From CAAGNP01 sp045595965 (GTDB lineage: Bacteria > Bacteroidota > Bacteroidia > Bacteroidales > UBA932), in NCBI GenBank assembly GCA_045595965.1, contig JAZOBN010000029.1:58120-122119 (forward strand): a DNA stretch of 64,000 nucleotides. Reading direction: 5' to 3'. Below, in pieces: positions 43,694-53,344 of the stretch. Below the pieces are notes generated by a model, which saw only the letters and a list, made by a program, of their open reading frames with translations, had not been told where the DNA came from and made no database searches. Positions within the stretch are counted from its first letter, which is position 1; each line of letters begins with the position of its first letter. A program made the position numbers and the translations under genes.

Positions 43694-44548
43694 TTAATTT
43701 CCACCATTCATACGCAAAATGCACGCCAAAAGACTGTCACGCCAATATGGCACCTCTACACCAAACATATCTTTGATACGTCCCTTATCCAGAACCGAGA
43801 ATGAAGGACGCTTGACTTTTGACGGAAATTCATTTGAGCGACAAGGGATAACCTTTGCTGTAGTCCCTGACATCTCCTTGATAGCCAATGCAAAGTCATA
43901 CCAAGAGCAAACCCCCTCATTGCTGAAGTGATAAATCCCCTGTTTCCGGTCTTTGTCGGGATCAGATATGACTTTGCAGATCGCTTTTGCAAGATCTGCC
44001 GCATAAGTCGGAGAGCCTACCTGATCTGACACGACAGCCACAACTTCTCTCTCTGCTGTCAGTCTGCGGATTGTCTTTACAAAGTTATTGCCGTACTCAC
44101 TGTATAACCATGCAGTCCTTATAATAATATATCTGCAACCGGACTCTTTGACACTCTTCTCTCCAGCAAGTTTGGTGACACCATAAACCCCAGTCGGAGA
44201 GGTTTGTGCATCCTCTTCATAAGGTCTGCTTCCCTCTCCGTCGAAGACATAATCTGTCGAGATATGGAGAAGAAAAGCATCACACTCCCTGCACACACTT
44301 GCCAGATTTTCCACAGCAAAATGGTTTAGCAGATCTGCCCCTTGAGGATCCTCCTCTGCCCTATCCACATGGGTATAAGCGGCACAATTGATCAACATCT
44401 TTATATTATTGCTCTGAACATAGCTTCTGACAGCCTCCCTGTCGGTAATATCAAGTTCCTGCACATCTGTAAAATTGGCACCGGGGAGCAATAATCTCAA
44501 TTCGCTTCCAAGTTGACCATTAGCACCAGTTACCAAAATCTGATTCAT
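43694..44548 (-). CDS. rfbD: dTDP-4-dehydrorhamnose reductase
   Basis: RfbD (284 residues) reduces dTDP-4-keto-L-rhamnose to dTDP-L-rhamnose with NADPH for cell-surface polysaccharide. The dinucleotide motif is GANGQLGSEL, the active-site YxxxK is YGVTKLAGE with Asp/Thr in HISTDYVFDG, and the length is normal. No other rhamnose genes are in the window; it lies in a minus-strand group with a nucleotidyltransferase-like gene upstream. Confidence 0.94.
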   Translation of the reverse strand: MNQILVTGANGQLGSELRLLLPGANFTDVQELDITDREAVRSYVQSNNIKMLINCAAYTHVDRAEEDPQGADLLNHFAVENLASVCRECDAFLLHISTDYVFDGEGSRPYEEDAQTSPTGVYGVTKLAGEKSVKESGCRYIIIRTAWLYSEYGNNFVKTIRRLTAEREVVAVVSDQVGSPTYAADLAKAICKVISDPDKDRKQGIYHFSNEGVCSWYDFALAIKEMSGTTAKVIPCRSNEFPSKVKRPSFSVLDKGRIKDMFGVEVPYWRDSLLACILRMNGGN

Positions 44549-44555
44549 ATAAATT

Positions 44556-45635
44556 TTATTTTAGTGTCGGTTTGAAAATATGACTCATCCAAAGGACAAA
44601 GAACTGATTTATCAGCCCCTCCTTATATACTATCTTGTTCTTCCAACTGTTTTTGGTCCATCTGCGCAACTTCCACGGGAGTATTACAAACGGATTCTTG
44701 CTCTTGGGCATCGGGGACTTGAATTCCGGTGACAAAATCTCATTCAAAACCCTCTGTTCCAATTTCTCTTCCCTCTCATACTCAGGAAAGATCTCCGGAT
44801 CAGCACCCAATTGCTCTATTGATATGGTATTCAAACAATTAAGAAAGCGATGCATATTCATCTCCTTTGCAAATTCATAAAGACGCGCCCAATCTACCCT
44901 CCTCCCATAATTATTGAGAAAAAGGGTCCAGTCAAGCACATGTCTTATCCCGACCCTCTCAGCAGCGAAATGGGATGCAGCATGTCTCAACAAAAACAAT
45001 GCGTTGAACTCCGGATGGGGAAGATAGACTGACGCACCATTGGATAGAGATATCTTATCCCCCTTATCCTTGGTTACAATTCCAACAAGTCTCTCCTCTA
45101 TCACCTTATTTGAGAGATGTGACTCTGTATTCAGAAAATCGTAGTGATTTTCAAGCATAACCCCTCTATAATAGTTAACAGTATGGTGATGCTTATTCAA
45201 ATCGGTAGTGAGATTATGGGTCTCTTCCAACACTTTATCCCCTTTTGCATACTCACCATATAGGTAAAAATCGATATCTCCACAAGGTCTGTATTTTGGT
45301 TCAGGATACAACAGACTCAGACCATAACCTTTTATCAACATCATATCCATACCATTTTCAGCAAACAGCAGAGCAAGTTCCTCAATCACCTCCATTTGAC
45401 GTTCATAATTGGCCACAATCTTATCCACATTCAGCAACCATCTTATTTTCAGCTGCTTATCCATATCCAAATCTTTAACACCACTCCATAATACACCCAA
45501 GACGCCCTGATACGAGGCAATTTTGAAAATATCGTTCCACTCTTGAGATGTTATATTTTCATATTGCGACAAATCAGAATCGCCATACAACGCCCTTCTG
45601 AGCAATTTGAAAAACAAACTATACGTTGTATCCAT
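44556..45635 (-). CDS. nucleotidyltransferase-family protein (PF14907-type)
   Basis: This 359-residue protein fits the uncharacterised nucleotidyltransferase family often found in polysaccharide or lantibiotic-like clusters. The central motif KGYGLSLLYPEPKYRPCGDI gives a predicted metal-binding Asp pair in GDIDFYL. A helical C-terminal half includes ALFLLRHAASHFAAERVG and the basic end. The substrate is unknown. It shares its operon with rfbD (7-base gap) and an alpha/beta hydrolase upstream. Confidence 0.78.
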   Translation of the reverse strand: MDTTYSLFFKLLRRALYGDSDLSQYENITSQEWNDIFKIASYQGVLGVLWSGVKDLDMDKQLKIRWLLNVDKIVANYERQMEVIEELALLFAENGMDMMLIKGYGLSLLYPEPKYRPCGDIDFYLYGEYAKGDKVLEETHNLTTDLNKHHHTVNYYRGVMLENHYDFLNTESHLSNKVIEERLVGIVTKDKGDKISLSNGASVYLPHPEFNALFLLRHAASHFAAERVGIRHVLDWTLFLNNYGRRVDWARLYEFAKEMNMHRFLNCLNTISIEQLGADPEIFPEYEREEKLEQRVLNEILSPEFKSPMPKSKNPFVILPWKLRRWTKNSWKNKIVYKEGLINQFFVLWMSHIFKPTLK

Positions 45636-45641
45636 CTTCTT

Positions 45642-46616
45642 TTAGAAATCTAAGATGTTCATAAATTCAGTTACCTGGAGAAGGTACTCTTGTGGGTGAT
45701 CTCCAAAAGCCTTTGCATGTCCCGAGCCGGGTGCAATCCAAATATATTTTTCCCCTTGTTTTGCCTCATAAAGTGGATAAACCATCTCTGTAGGGACAAA
45801 ATCATCACATTCTCCATGAATAAACAACATCGGTAATGTACACCTCTTTACAGATTCAAGTGGTGATGCCTCCTTGAAATCCCAGCCATAACGGTTTTTG
45901 CACATTTTATTTGCAATATGGAGCAACGGGAACTTCGGGAGATGAAAATCCCTCTTCCCCACATACGCAAATTCATCCCATACCGATGTGTAACCACAAT
46001 CGGCTATAAACCCTTTGATAAATGGTGGAAGATTCTCTTTTCCAGATATATTCATTGTGGTTGCAGCCCCCATTGATACACCAAAAATCACTATTTCCCC
46101 CATTTTTCCATCAACGGCGAACTCCTTCTGGGCAACCTCAGACCAATAGATGATATCATCTGCATCCTTCCACCCCATCTGGATCATATCCCCATCACTT
46201 TGATAATGGGCATGAAGGTCGGGAAGAACTACATTGCAATGGAAATTGTCATAAAACATCCTGGCGAAATCAAGCATGTGATAAGCGCAACTCTTGTAGC
46301 CGTGAATGGCTATCACTGAACGACCTTCAGCATCATCCCTTTTAAGAATATATCCGTGATGACGCTCTCCCGATGGCATTGTGACAAATGTGTCTGTCAA
46401 CTTTCCATCAGCGACCATTCCATCAACCCAATCGGTCAGTTCAGGATGTTTTTCATTAAAATATGAGAGAATACTATTGAAATCGTTTCTGTTTTCGCGC
46501 GGTGACAAGGAGTATTTCACCATATAATCTGCCCCAATCAGCGATGCCACACACAAAAGCACCATCAATATAGCCAACACGCACAGAATCAACTTCATAA
46601 ACTTTTTTGTTATCAT
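45642..46616 (-). CDS. alpha/beta hydrolase, membrane-anchored
   Basis: This 324-residue protein has an N-terminal hydrophobic anchor (residues about 7-30) and an alpha/beta hydrolase domain with nucleophile GVSMGAA (Ser about 179), acid HGECDDFV (Asp about 268) and His in GSGHAKA (about 298). The frame is open to 46688, but the extra residues run toward the tRNA-Val terminator and are not expected to be translated; the ATG at 46616 is chosen. It resembles BAAT/esterase-like lipase-related hydrolases. The substrate is unknown; a periplasmic or membrane-facing esterase is likely. Confidence 0.88.
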   Translation of the reverse strand: MITKKFMKLILCVLAILMVLLCVASLIGADYMVKYSLSPRENRNDFNSILSYFNEKHPELTDWVDGMVADGKLTDTFVTMPSGERHHGYILKRDDAEGRSVIAIHGYKSCAYHMLDFARMFYDNFHCNVVLPDLHAHYQSDGDMIQMGWKDADDIIYWSEVAQKEFAVDGKMGEIVIFGVSMGAATTMNISGKENLPPFIKGFIADCGYTSVWDEFAYVGKRDFHLPKFPLLHIANKMCKNRYGWDFKEASPLESVKRCTLPMLFIHGECDDFVPTEMVYPLYEAKQGEKYIWIAPGSGHAKAFGDHPQEYLLQVTEFMNILDF

Positions 46617-46686
46617 ATTATCGGATATTCCTATACATCTGTACAAATATAAGAGTTTCTTTCGGGAAATCCTCGATATAGGAGAC

Positions 46687-46717
46687 AAAAAAAAGAGACA
46701 ACCTCTCGGCTGTCTCC
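46687..46717 (-). terminator. intrinsic terminator of tRNA-Val
   Basis: On the minus strand GAGACA pairs with TGTCTC across a 10-base loop and is followed by eight Ts (46694-46687). It ends the tRNA-Val transcript 6 bases after the tRNA. Confidence 0.85.
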
Positions 46718-46722
46718 TTCTG

Positions 46723-46797
46723 TGGGAGCAGAGGGAGTCGAACCCCCGACCCTCTGCTTGTAAGGCAGATGCTCTAAACCAACTGAGCTATGCTCCC
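46723..46797 (-). tRNA. tRNA-Val (anticodon TAC)
   Basis: A 75-base cloverleaf on the minus strand. The acceptor stem GGGAGCA pairs with TGCTCCC, the T-loop is GGTTCGACTCC, and the anticodon stem TCTGC/GCAGA encloses CTTACAA with anticodon TAC. CCA is not encoded. A full consensus promoter lies upstream and a strong terminator downstream, so it is a single-gene transcript. Confidence 0.95.
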
Positions 46798-46813
46798 TTT
46801 TCGTTTGCGGATG

Positions 46814-46845
46814 CAAATATAGAGCACATTTTTGAATCCACCAAA
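46814..46845 (-). promoter_or_regulatory. consensus promoter of tRNA-Val
   Basis: On the minus strand TTTG (46845-46842), 20 bases, then TATATTTG (46821-46814): a complete Bacteroidota promoter. The tRNA starts 17 bases downstream of the -7 box. Confidence 0.8.
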
Positions 46846-46852
46846 AAATATT

Positions 46853-48124
46853 TTAATTTTTTTCAAATAATCTCAACGCCTCTGCAACTACATAACTGCT
46901 TCCACCAATATAAACGACATCATTTTCACCAACTTGCGACAAACATTTTTCCACTGCATTTTTTATCGATTTTTCACTCTCCCCTTCAAATCCAAGAGAA
47001 CAAAGCCTGTTTCTCAACTCCTCACAATCCATTGCTCTGGGGGAATCTGCCTGGGTAAAATAAAAATACCCCCTCCTTGGAAGAAATCCACTGACACTCT
47101 CCAGATCTTTATCTGCCATCACCCCAAAAACCATGAATAATTTTCCATCAGAACGACTCTCCGATTCCCTCTTCAACTGCTCCATTACAGGAGCCATGCC
47201 GTGGGGATTATGGGCTATATCACACACCACCAGCGGTCTTTCAGAAAGGATCTCCCATCTTCCTCTCAAACCACACCTTGCTGCAGCGCAACTTATTGAT
47301 TCTAACATAGAAGGATTAAATCCTAAAAGGAGATCCAACGTTTTTATCACAGTCTGCAAATTCCCCCTCTGGTACCACCCCTTCAAATCCATCTGTGCCA
47401 GAACATTTTCCAGGTTTACATCGGGGAATTCTAACTTCTCTTCAACAAAACTTATTGGAGAGTGCCTCTCCTGTGCGATACCACGGAGAACCTTCGCAAC
47501 GCAATCAGACACATCTCCTACAACTACAGGAACCCCATCCTTGATTATTCCACCTTTTTCAAATGCAATTTTCTCCTCAGTATTGCCCAAAATATCTGTA
47601 TGATCCAACCCGATCGAGGTTATCACCGAGAGATCTGGTGTAATAATGTTTGTAGAATCAAGTCTTCCACCCAGTCCACACTCAATCACAGCATAATCTA
47701 CATTGCATTTGGCGAAATGCTCAAAAGCAAGGGCTGTGGTTATCTCAAAAAATGAGGGGGAATTCTCCCGGATAAACTGTTCCGATTTATCCAAAAAACC
47801 AAGCACCTTCTCTTGAGATATCATCTCCCCGTCAACCCTGATTCTCTCTCTGAAATCGACAAGATGGGGAGAGGTATAAAGTCCCACACGATACCCCAGT
47901 CCCATCAAAACAGAGGCAATCATACTTGAAACAGAGCCCTTTCCATTTGTCCCTGCTACATGTATTGACTTAAAACAGCGTTGTGGATTTTCCAGGAAAG
48001 CAGCAAAAGAGAGCATAGTATCAAGACCCGGATTGTAACCCTCTTTTCCTACCTTCTGAAATGAGGGGGCAATATTGTAAAGTTTGTCCAATGCCTTCTG
48101 ATATTCACTGCGATAGAGTTCCAT
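46853..48124 (-). CDS. folC: bifunctional folylpolyglutamate synthase/dihydrofolate synthase
   Basis: FolC (423 residues) adds glutamate to dihydropteroate or folate. Mur-ligase-type signatures are VAGTNGKGSVSSMIASVL (P-loop), FEITTALAFEHF, ECGLGGRLDSTN and the C-terminal domain with DIAHNPHGM. The frame opens at 48163, but MELYRSEYQKALDKLYNIAP begins at the ATG at 48124 and fits family N-termini. It diverges from purL, so two one-carbon and purine genes share the gap. Confidence 0.95.
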   Translation of the reverse strand: MELYRSEYQKALDKLYNIAPSFQKVGKEGYNPGLDTMLSFAAFLENPQRCFKSIHVAGTNGKGSVSSMIASVLMGLGYRVGLYTSPHLVDFRERIRVDGEMISQEKVLGFLDKSEQFIRENSPSFFEITTALAFEHFAKCNVDYAVIECGLGGRLDSTNIITPDLSVITSIGLDHTDILGNTEEKIAFEKGGIIKDGVPVVVGDVSDCVAKVLRGIAQERHSPISFVEEKLEFPDVNLENVLAQMDLKGWYQRGNLQTVIKTLDLLLGFNPSMLESISCAAARCGLRGRWEILSERPLVVCDIAHNPHGMAPVMEQLKRESESRSDGKLFMVFGVMADKDLESVSGFLPRRGYFYFTQADSPRAMDCEELRNRLCSLGFEGESEKSIKNAVEKCLSQVGENDVVYIGGSSYVVAEALRLFEKN

Positions 48125-48192
48125 TTTGGATATGTGTTGATAATTTGTTTGCAAAAATGGCAAAATATCATTTAAGAGTGATAAAATTTGAG

Positions 48193-48200
48193 TAATTTTG
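48193..48200 (+). promoter_or_regulatory. -7 box for purL
   Basis: TAATTTTG fits TAnnTTTG and lies 30 bases upstream of the purL ATG. TTTA at 48171-48174, at 18-base spacing, is a one-mismatch -33 candidate. Confidence 0.45.
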
Positions 48201-48229
48201 GCAAATTATAGGCTTAATAAATCAAAATT

Positions 48230-51200
48230 ATGATTCTTTTCTTCCAGACAACTACCGACACAGTTATTGCTGTCAAGACTGTAAATACACTTCCCCAATC
48301 ATCAATTGATGCTCTATGCTGGCTTTTTTCAGATGCAAAACTGATCCCACAATCCTCAGTTGAAGGTCATTTTGTAGGTCCCCGCAGAGAGATGATCACC
48401 CCATGGAGTACTACAGCTGTGGAGATCACTCAAAACATGAATATTCAGGGAATAGAACGTATTGAAGAGTTCTTTGCGGGTCAAGAGTCGTGTGACAAGA
48501 TGTTGCAACGCCAATACGACGGTCTTGACCAGGAGATTTTCACCATTGACAAAGAACCCGAAAAGATCATACACATCACCGACCTCGAGTCTTATAATTC
48601 AGAAGAAGGTCTGGCCCTATCACCCGAAGAGATCGACTACCTGAAGAATCTTTCGAAAAAACTCGGCCGACCACTTACAGACAGCGAGGTATTCGGTTTT
48701 TCTCAAGTAAATTCAGAACACTGCCGTCATAAAATTTTCGGAGGGACATTCATCATTGACGGCAAGAAGATGGAATCATCATTGTTCAACCTCATCAAAA
48801 AAACATCTGCTGAGCACCCTGGAAGAATTGTTTCTGCATACAAAGACAACTGTGCATTCATTCAGGGGCCTCAGATTGATATGTTCCACCCCGCTTCAGG
48901 TGACAAGCCCGATTTCTTCGAAACAGAGAGTGTCGAGACCGTCATCTCCTTGAAAGCGGAGACCCACAACTTCCCCACCACCGTTGAGCCTTTCAACGGT
49001 GCTGCAACAGGTAGTGGTGGTGAGATCAGAGATAGAATTGCAGGTGGCAAAGGTTCATTCCCTATCGCCGGGACAGCAGTCTATATGACCTCATACCCCC
49101 GTTTTGAAAACGGCAACAAAGATTTGCGCACCTGGGAACAATCTGCCCCACGCAAATGGTTGTACCAGACCCCTCAGGAAATCCTTATCAAAGCCTCAAA
49201 CGGTGCCTCAGACTTTGGCAACAAATTCGGACAACCTGTCATCTGCGGTTCGCTCCAGACAATGGAACACAATGAAGATGAAAGAAAATACGGTTTTGAC
49301 AAAGTGATAATGCTTGCAGGTGGTGTCGGCTACGCCAAGAAGAAAGATTCATTGAAAGATACCCCTGAAACAGGGGATAAAATAGTCCTCCTCGGTGGTG
49401 ACAACTACCGTATCGGAATGGGTGGTGGCGCCGTCTCTTCTGTCGCTACAGGAGAATATGGGAATGCCATCGAATTGAATGCAATCCAACGTTCAAATCC
49501 AGAAATGCAGAAGAGGGCATACAATGCAATCCGCGCCATTTCAGAGAAAAAAGAGAACACTATCATATCTGTTCACGACCATGGAGCAGGAGGTCACCTA
49601 AATTGCCTCTCCGAACTTGTAGAGGAGCTGGGGGGAAATATTGATATCGACAAACTTCCTATCGGAGACCCTACCCTATCTGCGAAAGAGATCATCGGAA
49701 ACGAATCACAAGAGAGAATGGGTCTGGTAATGAAAGAGAAAGATGTAGAGGAGTTGCGTAGAATATCTGAACGTGAACGTGCCCCATTCTATGTAATTGG
49801 AGAGACTACCGGAAAACACAATTTCACCCTCAAGAACAATAAAAATGGCGAAACCCCTATTGACCTTGAGTTGTCAGATATGTTCGGTTCTACACCTAAG
49901 ACAATAATGACAGACGAGTCTCCAAAGGGGGGAGCTGACGGAAAAGGTGGTTTTGAGGCAATCGACAGCAACCTCGACACAATGAGTCCCGATAAAATCG
50001 AGCTGGGGGTATCAAAAGTTCTAAGCATTGAGTCGGTAGCTTGTAAAGACTGGTTGACAAACAAGGTTGACCGCTCGGTAACAGGTCTCATCTCTTGTCA
50101 GCAGACATGCGGAGAGATCCAGCTTCCATTGAACAACCTTGGTGTCACCGCAATTGGCTATCAGAACAAAGAGGGAATTGCAACAAGTATCGGTCACGCC
50201 CCTATGGTAGGTATGATCGATCCTGCTGCAGGCTCCAGGATAGCCATTTCAGAGGCACTCACAAATGTCGTATGGACCCCTATCAAAGAGGGACTTTCTG
50301 GGGTATCACTCAGTGCAAACTGGATGTGGCCTTGTAAAAATGATGGTGAAAATGCACGTCTTTACAGTGCAGTCAAAGGGGCAAGTGATTATGCAATCGC
50401 ACTTGGGATAAATATCCCTACCGGAAAAGACTCTATGTCAATGACCCAAAAATATCCCGATGGTGAGAAAGTCCTCTCTCCCGGCACAGTTATCATCTCG
50501 ACAGTGGGCGAATCTGAAGATGTATATGCGACCATCCATCCTGTCATTGCGAAAAAGGAATCCACCATATATCATATACCTTTCACAAGCGACAGAAGTT
50601 ATCCCCTTGGCGGCTCTGCCTACGCACAGACCATAAATAAAATTGGGGACTCTGCCCCTGATGTAAAAGATCCCGAGTACTTCAAGAACTGCTTCAATAC
50701 CCTTCAGAACACCATGTTCAGAAAAGGGAACTCCCCTGTAACTGCAGGACACGACGTCTCTGCAGGTGGTTTGGTAACGACTCTCCTTGAGATGTGTTTT
50801 GCAAATAAAACAGGTGGTATGGAGATCAATTTAGGTGCATTCGAGACCAACAATATCTTGTTCAGTGAGACCCCTGGTGTTGTTGTCCAGGTGGCTGCAG
50901 GGGAAGAGATCGGATTTGAAGAGTCACTTGGAGAGAGTGTAGCTTCATACAGAATAGGTCGCTTCATTCCTGAGAGAGAACTCGACATCACCCTCCCTAA
51001 AGGGCAGAGAGTCAATCTGGATATCGACAAGATGAGGGACATCTGGTTTGAGACCTCATATCTGTTTGATATCCATCAAGTGGGTGAAACACTTGCCAAA
51101 GAGAGATTCAGCAACTACAAGAACCAGCCTTTGCAATATCAGTTCCCACAGGGTTTTGATGGCAAATTTGATGGTCGCAAAGAGAGTGGAGTCACTGCAG

Positions 51201-51952
51201 CAATTATCAGAGAGAAAGGTTCTAATGGAGACAGAGAGATGGCCTGGGCACTCTATATGGCAGGATTCAATGTAAAAGATGTCCACATGACTGACCTTAT
51301 CTCCGGTAGAGAGACCCTTGAAGATGTCAATATGATTGTATTTGTCGGAGGTTTCTCAAATGCCGATACACTTGGCTCTGCGAAAGGATGGGCAGGTGCA
51401 TTCCAGTACAACGAAAAGGCTAGAAAGGCCCTCGAAAACTTCTATTCACGTAAAGATACTTTGAGCCTAGGTGTCTGCAACGGATGCCAGCTGATGGCAG
51501 AATTGGGACTTATCATTTATGAAGAGAAGAGCCGCTCTCCTAAGATGAAGCACAATGATTCTCACAAATATGAATCTGCATTTGTCGGTGTTCAGATAGA
51601 AAATTCCCCATCAGTACTTCTTTCATCCCTTCAAGGGTGCAAGCTTGGTATTTGGGTTGCCCACGGAGAAGGTAAATTCTCATTCCCAGAATCTGCTGAC
51701 AAATACAATGTTGCATTGAGATATACATACAACTCTTACCCTGCCAACCCTAACGGTTCCCCAGAAGGTATTGCAGGTGTATGCTCTCAGGATGGACGTC
51801 ACCTTGCCATGATGCCCCACCCTGAAAGGTGTCTGAGACCATGGAACTGGGCTCACTACCCTTATAATAAGAGAAATGAGGAGGTTACTCCTTGGATTGA
51901 ACTGTTTATCAATGGTAGAAAATGGTTAGAGAATCAAAAATCTTCGTATTAG
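48230..51952 (+). CDS. purL: phosphoribosylformylglycinamidine synthase, large single-chain form
   Basis: This 1240-residue enzyme makes FGAM from FGAR, glutamine and ATP in purine synthesis. It is the long form that fuses the synthetase and glutaminase. The order is N-terminal linker, an AIRS-like repeat with SQVNSEHCRHKIF and ETHNFPTTVEPF, a second AIRS repeat, and a C-terminal glutamine amidotransferase with Cys about 1082 (GVCNGCQLMA) and the His/Glu pair in HPERC (about 1196). The last 31 bases overlap the next gene's start. Confidence 0.98.
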   Translation: MILFFQTTTDTVIAVKTVNTLPQSSIDALCWLFSDAKLIPQSSVEGHFVGPRREMITPWSTTAVEITQNMNIQGIERIEEFFAGQESCDKMLQRQYDGLDQEIFTIDKEPEKIIHITDLESYNSEEGLALSPEEIDYLKNLSKKLGRPLTDSEVFGFSQVNSEHCRHKIFGGTFIIDGKKMESSLFNLIKKTSAEHPGRIVSAYKDNCAFIQGPQIDMFHPASGDKPDFFETESVETVISLKAETHNFPTTVEPFNGAATGSGGEIRDRIAGGKGSFPIAGTAVYMTSYPRFENGNKDLRTWEQSAPRKWLYQTPQEILIKASNGASDFGNKFGQPVICGSLQTMEHNEDERKYGFDKVIMLAGGVGYAKKKDSLKDTPETGDKIVLLGGDNYRIGMGGGAVSSVATGEYGNAIELNAIQRSNPEMQKRAYNAIRAISEKKENTIISVHDHGAGGHLNCLSELVEELGGNIDIDKLPIGDPTLSAKEIIGNESQERMGLVMKEKDVEELRRISERERAPFYVIGETTGKHNFTLKNNKNGETPIDLELSDMFGSTPKTIMTDESPKGGADGKGGFEAIDSNLDTMSPDKIELGVSKVLSIESVACKDWLTNKVDRSVTGLISCQQTCGEIQLPLNNLGVTAIGYQNKEGIATSIGHAPMVGMIDPAAGSRIAISEALTNVVWTPIKEGLSGVSLSANWMWPCKNDGENARLYSAVKGASDYAIALGINIPTGKDSMSMTQKYPDGEKVLSPGTVIISTVGESEDVYATIHPVIAKKESTIYHIPFTSDRSYPLGGSAYAQTINKIGDSAPDVKDPEYFKNCFNTLQNTMFRKGNSPVTAGHDVSAGGLVTTLLEMCFANKTGGMEINLGAFETNNILFSETPGVVVQVAAGEEIGFEESLGESVASYRIGRFIPERELDITLPKGQRVNLDIDKMRDIWFETSYLFDIHQVGETLAKERFSNYKNQPLQYQFPQGFDGKFDGRKESGVTAAIIREKGSNGDREMAWALYMAGFNVKDVHMTDLISGRETLEDVNMIVFVGGFSNADTLGSAKGWAGAFQYNEKARKALENFYSRKDTLSLGVCNGCQLMAELGLIIYEEKSRSPKMKHNDSHKYESAFVGVQIENSPSVLLSSLQGCKLGIWVAHGEGKFSFPESADKYNVALRYTYNSYPANPNGSPEGIAGVCSQDGRHLAMMPHPERCLRPWNWAHYPYNKRNEEVTPWIELFINGRKWLENQKSSY

Positions 51953-53256
51953 ACACAAACATTATCCTTCACGACCATAGGGCAATGTACAACTTCCAGG
52001 AGAATGATGTATATATCCCTATCACCGTGATTGAGGAGTTGGACAAATTCAAAAAAGGGAATGACACACTTGCATTCAATGCAAGGAACTTTATCAGGGA
52101 GATAGACCGTCTCTCCAACAGTTCTGTATTTGACCAAGGGGTACATATCGGACCGGGAAAAGGGAAAATCAAGATTGAGATGACCCATCCCCTCCCGGAG
52201 AACCTTGCAGGTGCGCTGATTGAAGATATTCCTGATCACAGAATCATCTCCACAGCCTTGTGGGTTCGTGACCACAATCCAGAGAGGAAGGTCGCCCTTG
52301 TCACCAAGGATATGAATATGCGTCTCAAGGCAAGAGCACTCGGTATGACTGTCCAGGACTACATGACCGACAGAGTGGACGAGTCTAAAATTGAAAAGAT
52401 CCAGAAAGAGGTATCAAATATCAGGAAGGTAAAGCAGAGTATTGTCCAGAAGTTCAAAAACGACGGCAGTATAGCCCCTGTCGAATTGAACATAAAGAGA
52501 AAACTTGCCCCTAACCAATTGTTCAAGATCTATGGAGAGGATGGTTCTCTCTCTTTAGGCAGATTTGAGATCTCTCAAAAGCAGATTGTAAAGGTCAACA
52601 AGAGGACAGTCCTTAACATCACTCCACGAAACGAGGAGCAAACCTTTGCACTTGATGCAATCCTCAATCCCGATATCAAACTCATCTCCCTCACCGGAGC
52701 TGCCGGATCTGGAAAAACACTCCTCGCCCTGGCAGGTGCCCTCTCCCAGTCAGAACAATACCAGCAGATTATACTTGCCAGACCTATAATTCCACTTCTT
52801 GAGAAGAATATTGTCATCATCCCCGACAGAATAGAGAATAAAATTGCACCGTTCCTCCTTCCATTGTATGACAACCTGAATCTCATCAAATCTTCTTTGG
52901 CTGCAGATCAGGAAAAAGTTCAGTGGATAGATAAAATGATTGTTGATGAGAAACTTATAATCTCACCTCTTGCTTATGTCAGAGGGCGTAGTCTGAACAA
53001 TGTATGCTTCATCATCGATGAGGCGCAGAACCTCACCCCTCACGAAATCAAGACCATCATTTCAAGGGCAGGAGACAATACCAAGATCATTTTCTCAGGA
53101 GATATCTTCCAGATTGACCAGCCATATCTGGATATCCACTCCAATGGTTTGAGTCTACTCGGAGAGAAGTTCGCAGGGCAATCTCTATTCGAACATATAA
53201 ATATGGCAAAGGGAGAAAGGAGTGATCTTTCAAAATTAGCGTGTAAATTGCTATAA
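51922..53256 (+). CDS. PhoH-family protein with N-terminal PIN domain
   Basis: This 444-residue protein combines a PIN ribonuclease-like domain (LDTNIILHDH at residues about 10-19, with acidic residues in EELDKFKKG and ALVTKDMN) and a PhoH ATPase domain with Walker A GAAGSGKTLLALAGAL (about residue 260) and Walker B IIDEAQNL. Such PIN-PhoH (PhoH2/YlaK-like) fusions are suspected RNA helicase-nucleases. The ATG at 51922 overlaps the purL end by 31 bases in another frame. Confidence 0.92.
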   Translation: MVRESKIFVLDTNIILHDHRAMYNFQENDVYIPITVIEELDKFKKGNDTLAFNARNFIREIDRLSNSSVFDQGVHIGPGKGKIKIEMTHPLPENLAGALIEDIPDHRIISTALWVRDHNPERKVALVTKDMNMRLKARALGMTVQDYMTDRVDESKIEKIQKEVSNIRKVKQSIVQKFKNDGSIAPVELNIKRKLAPNQLFKIYGEDGSLSLGRFEISQKQIVKVNKRTVLNITPRNEEQTFALDAILNPDIKLISLTGAAGSGKTLLALAGALSQSEQYQQIILARPIIPLLEKNIVIIPDRIENKIAPFLLPLYDNLNLIKSSLAADQEKVQWIDKMIVDEKLIISPLAYVRGRSLNNVCFIIDEAQNLTPHEIKTIISRAGDNTKIIFSGDIFQIDQPYLDIHSNGLSLLGEKFAGQSLFEHINMAKGERSDLSKLACKLL

Positions 53257-53273
53257 ATTTTTATATTTTTAAT

Positions 53274-53281
53274 TATATTTG
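53274..53281 (+). promoter_or_regulatory. -7 box for ppdK
   Basis: TATATTTG is a perfect TAnnTTTG match. TTG at 53248-53250 lies 23 bases upstream, slightly long. It gives ppdK a leader of about 55-60 bases. Confidence 0.5.
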
Positions 53282-53344
53282 TTCTCTTAAATAAAAAAAG
53301 ACAATAATTTATACACCTAAATAAACATTTAACACTAAAAACTT

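Noticed and set aside
46631..46816. A 61-codon minus-strand frame running through the tRNA-Val gene
   Set aside because: It covers the tRNA and its terminator and has no family features; the tRNA explains the sequence.
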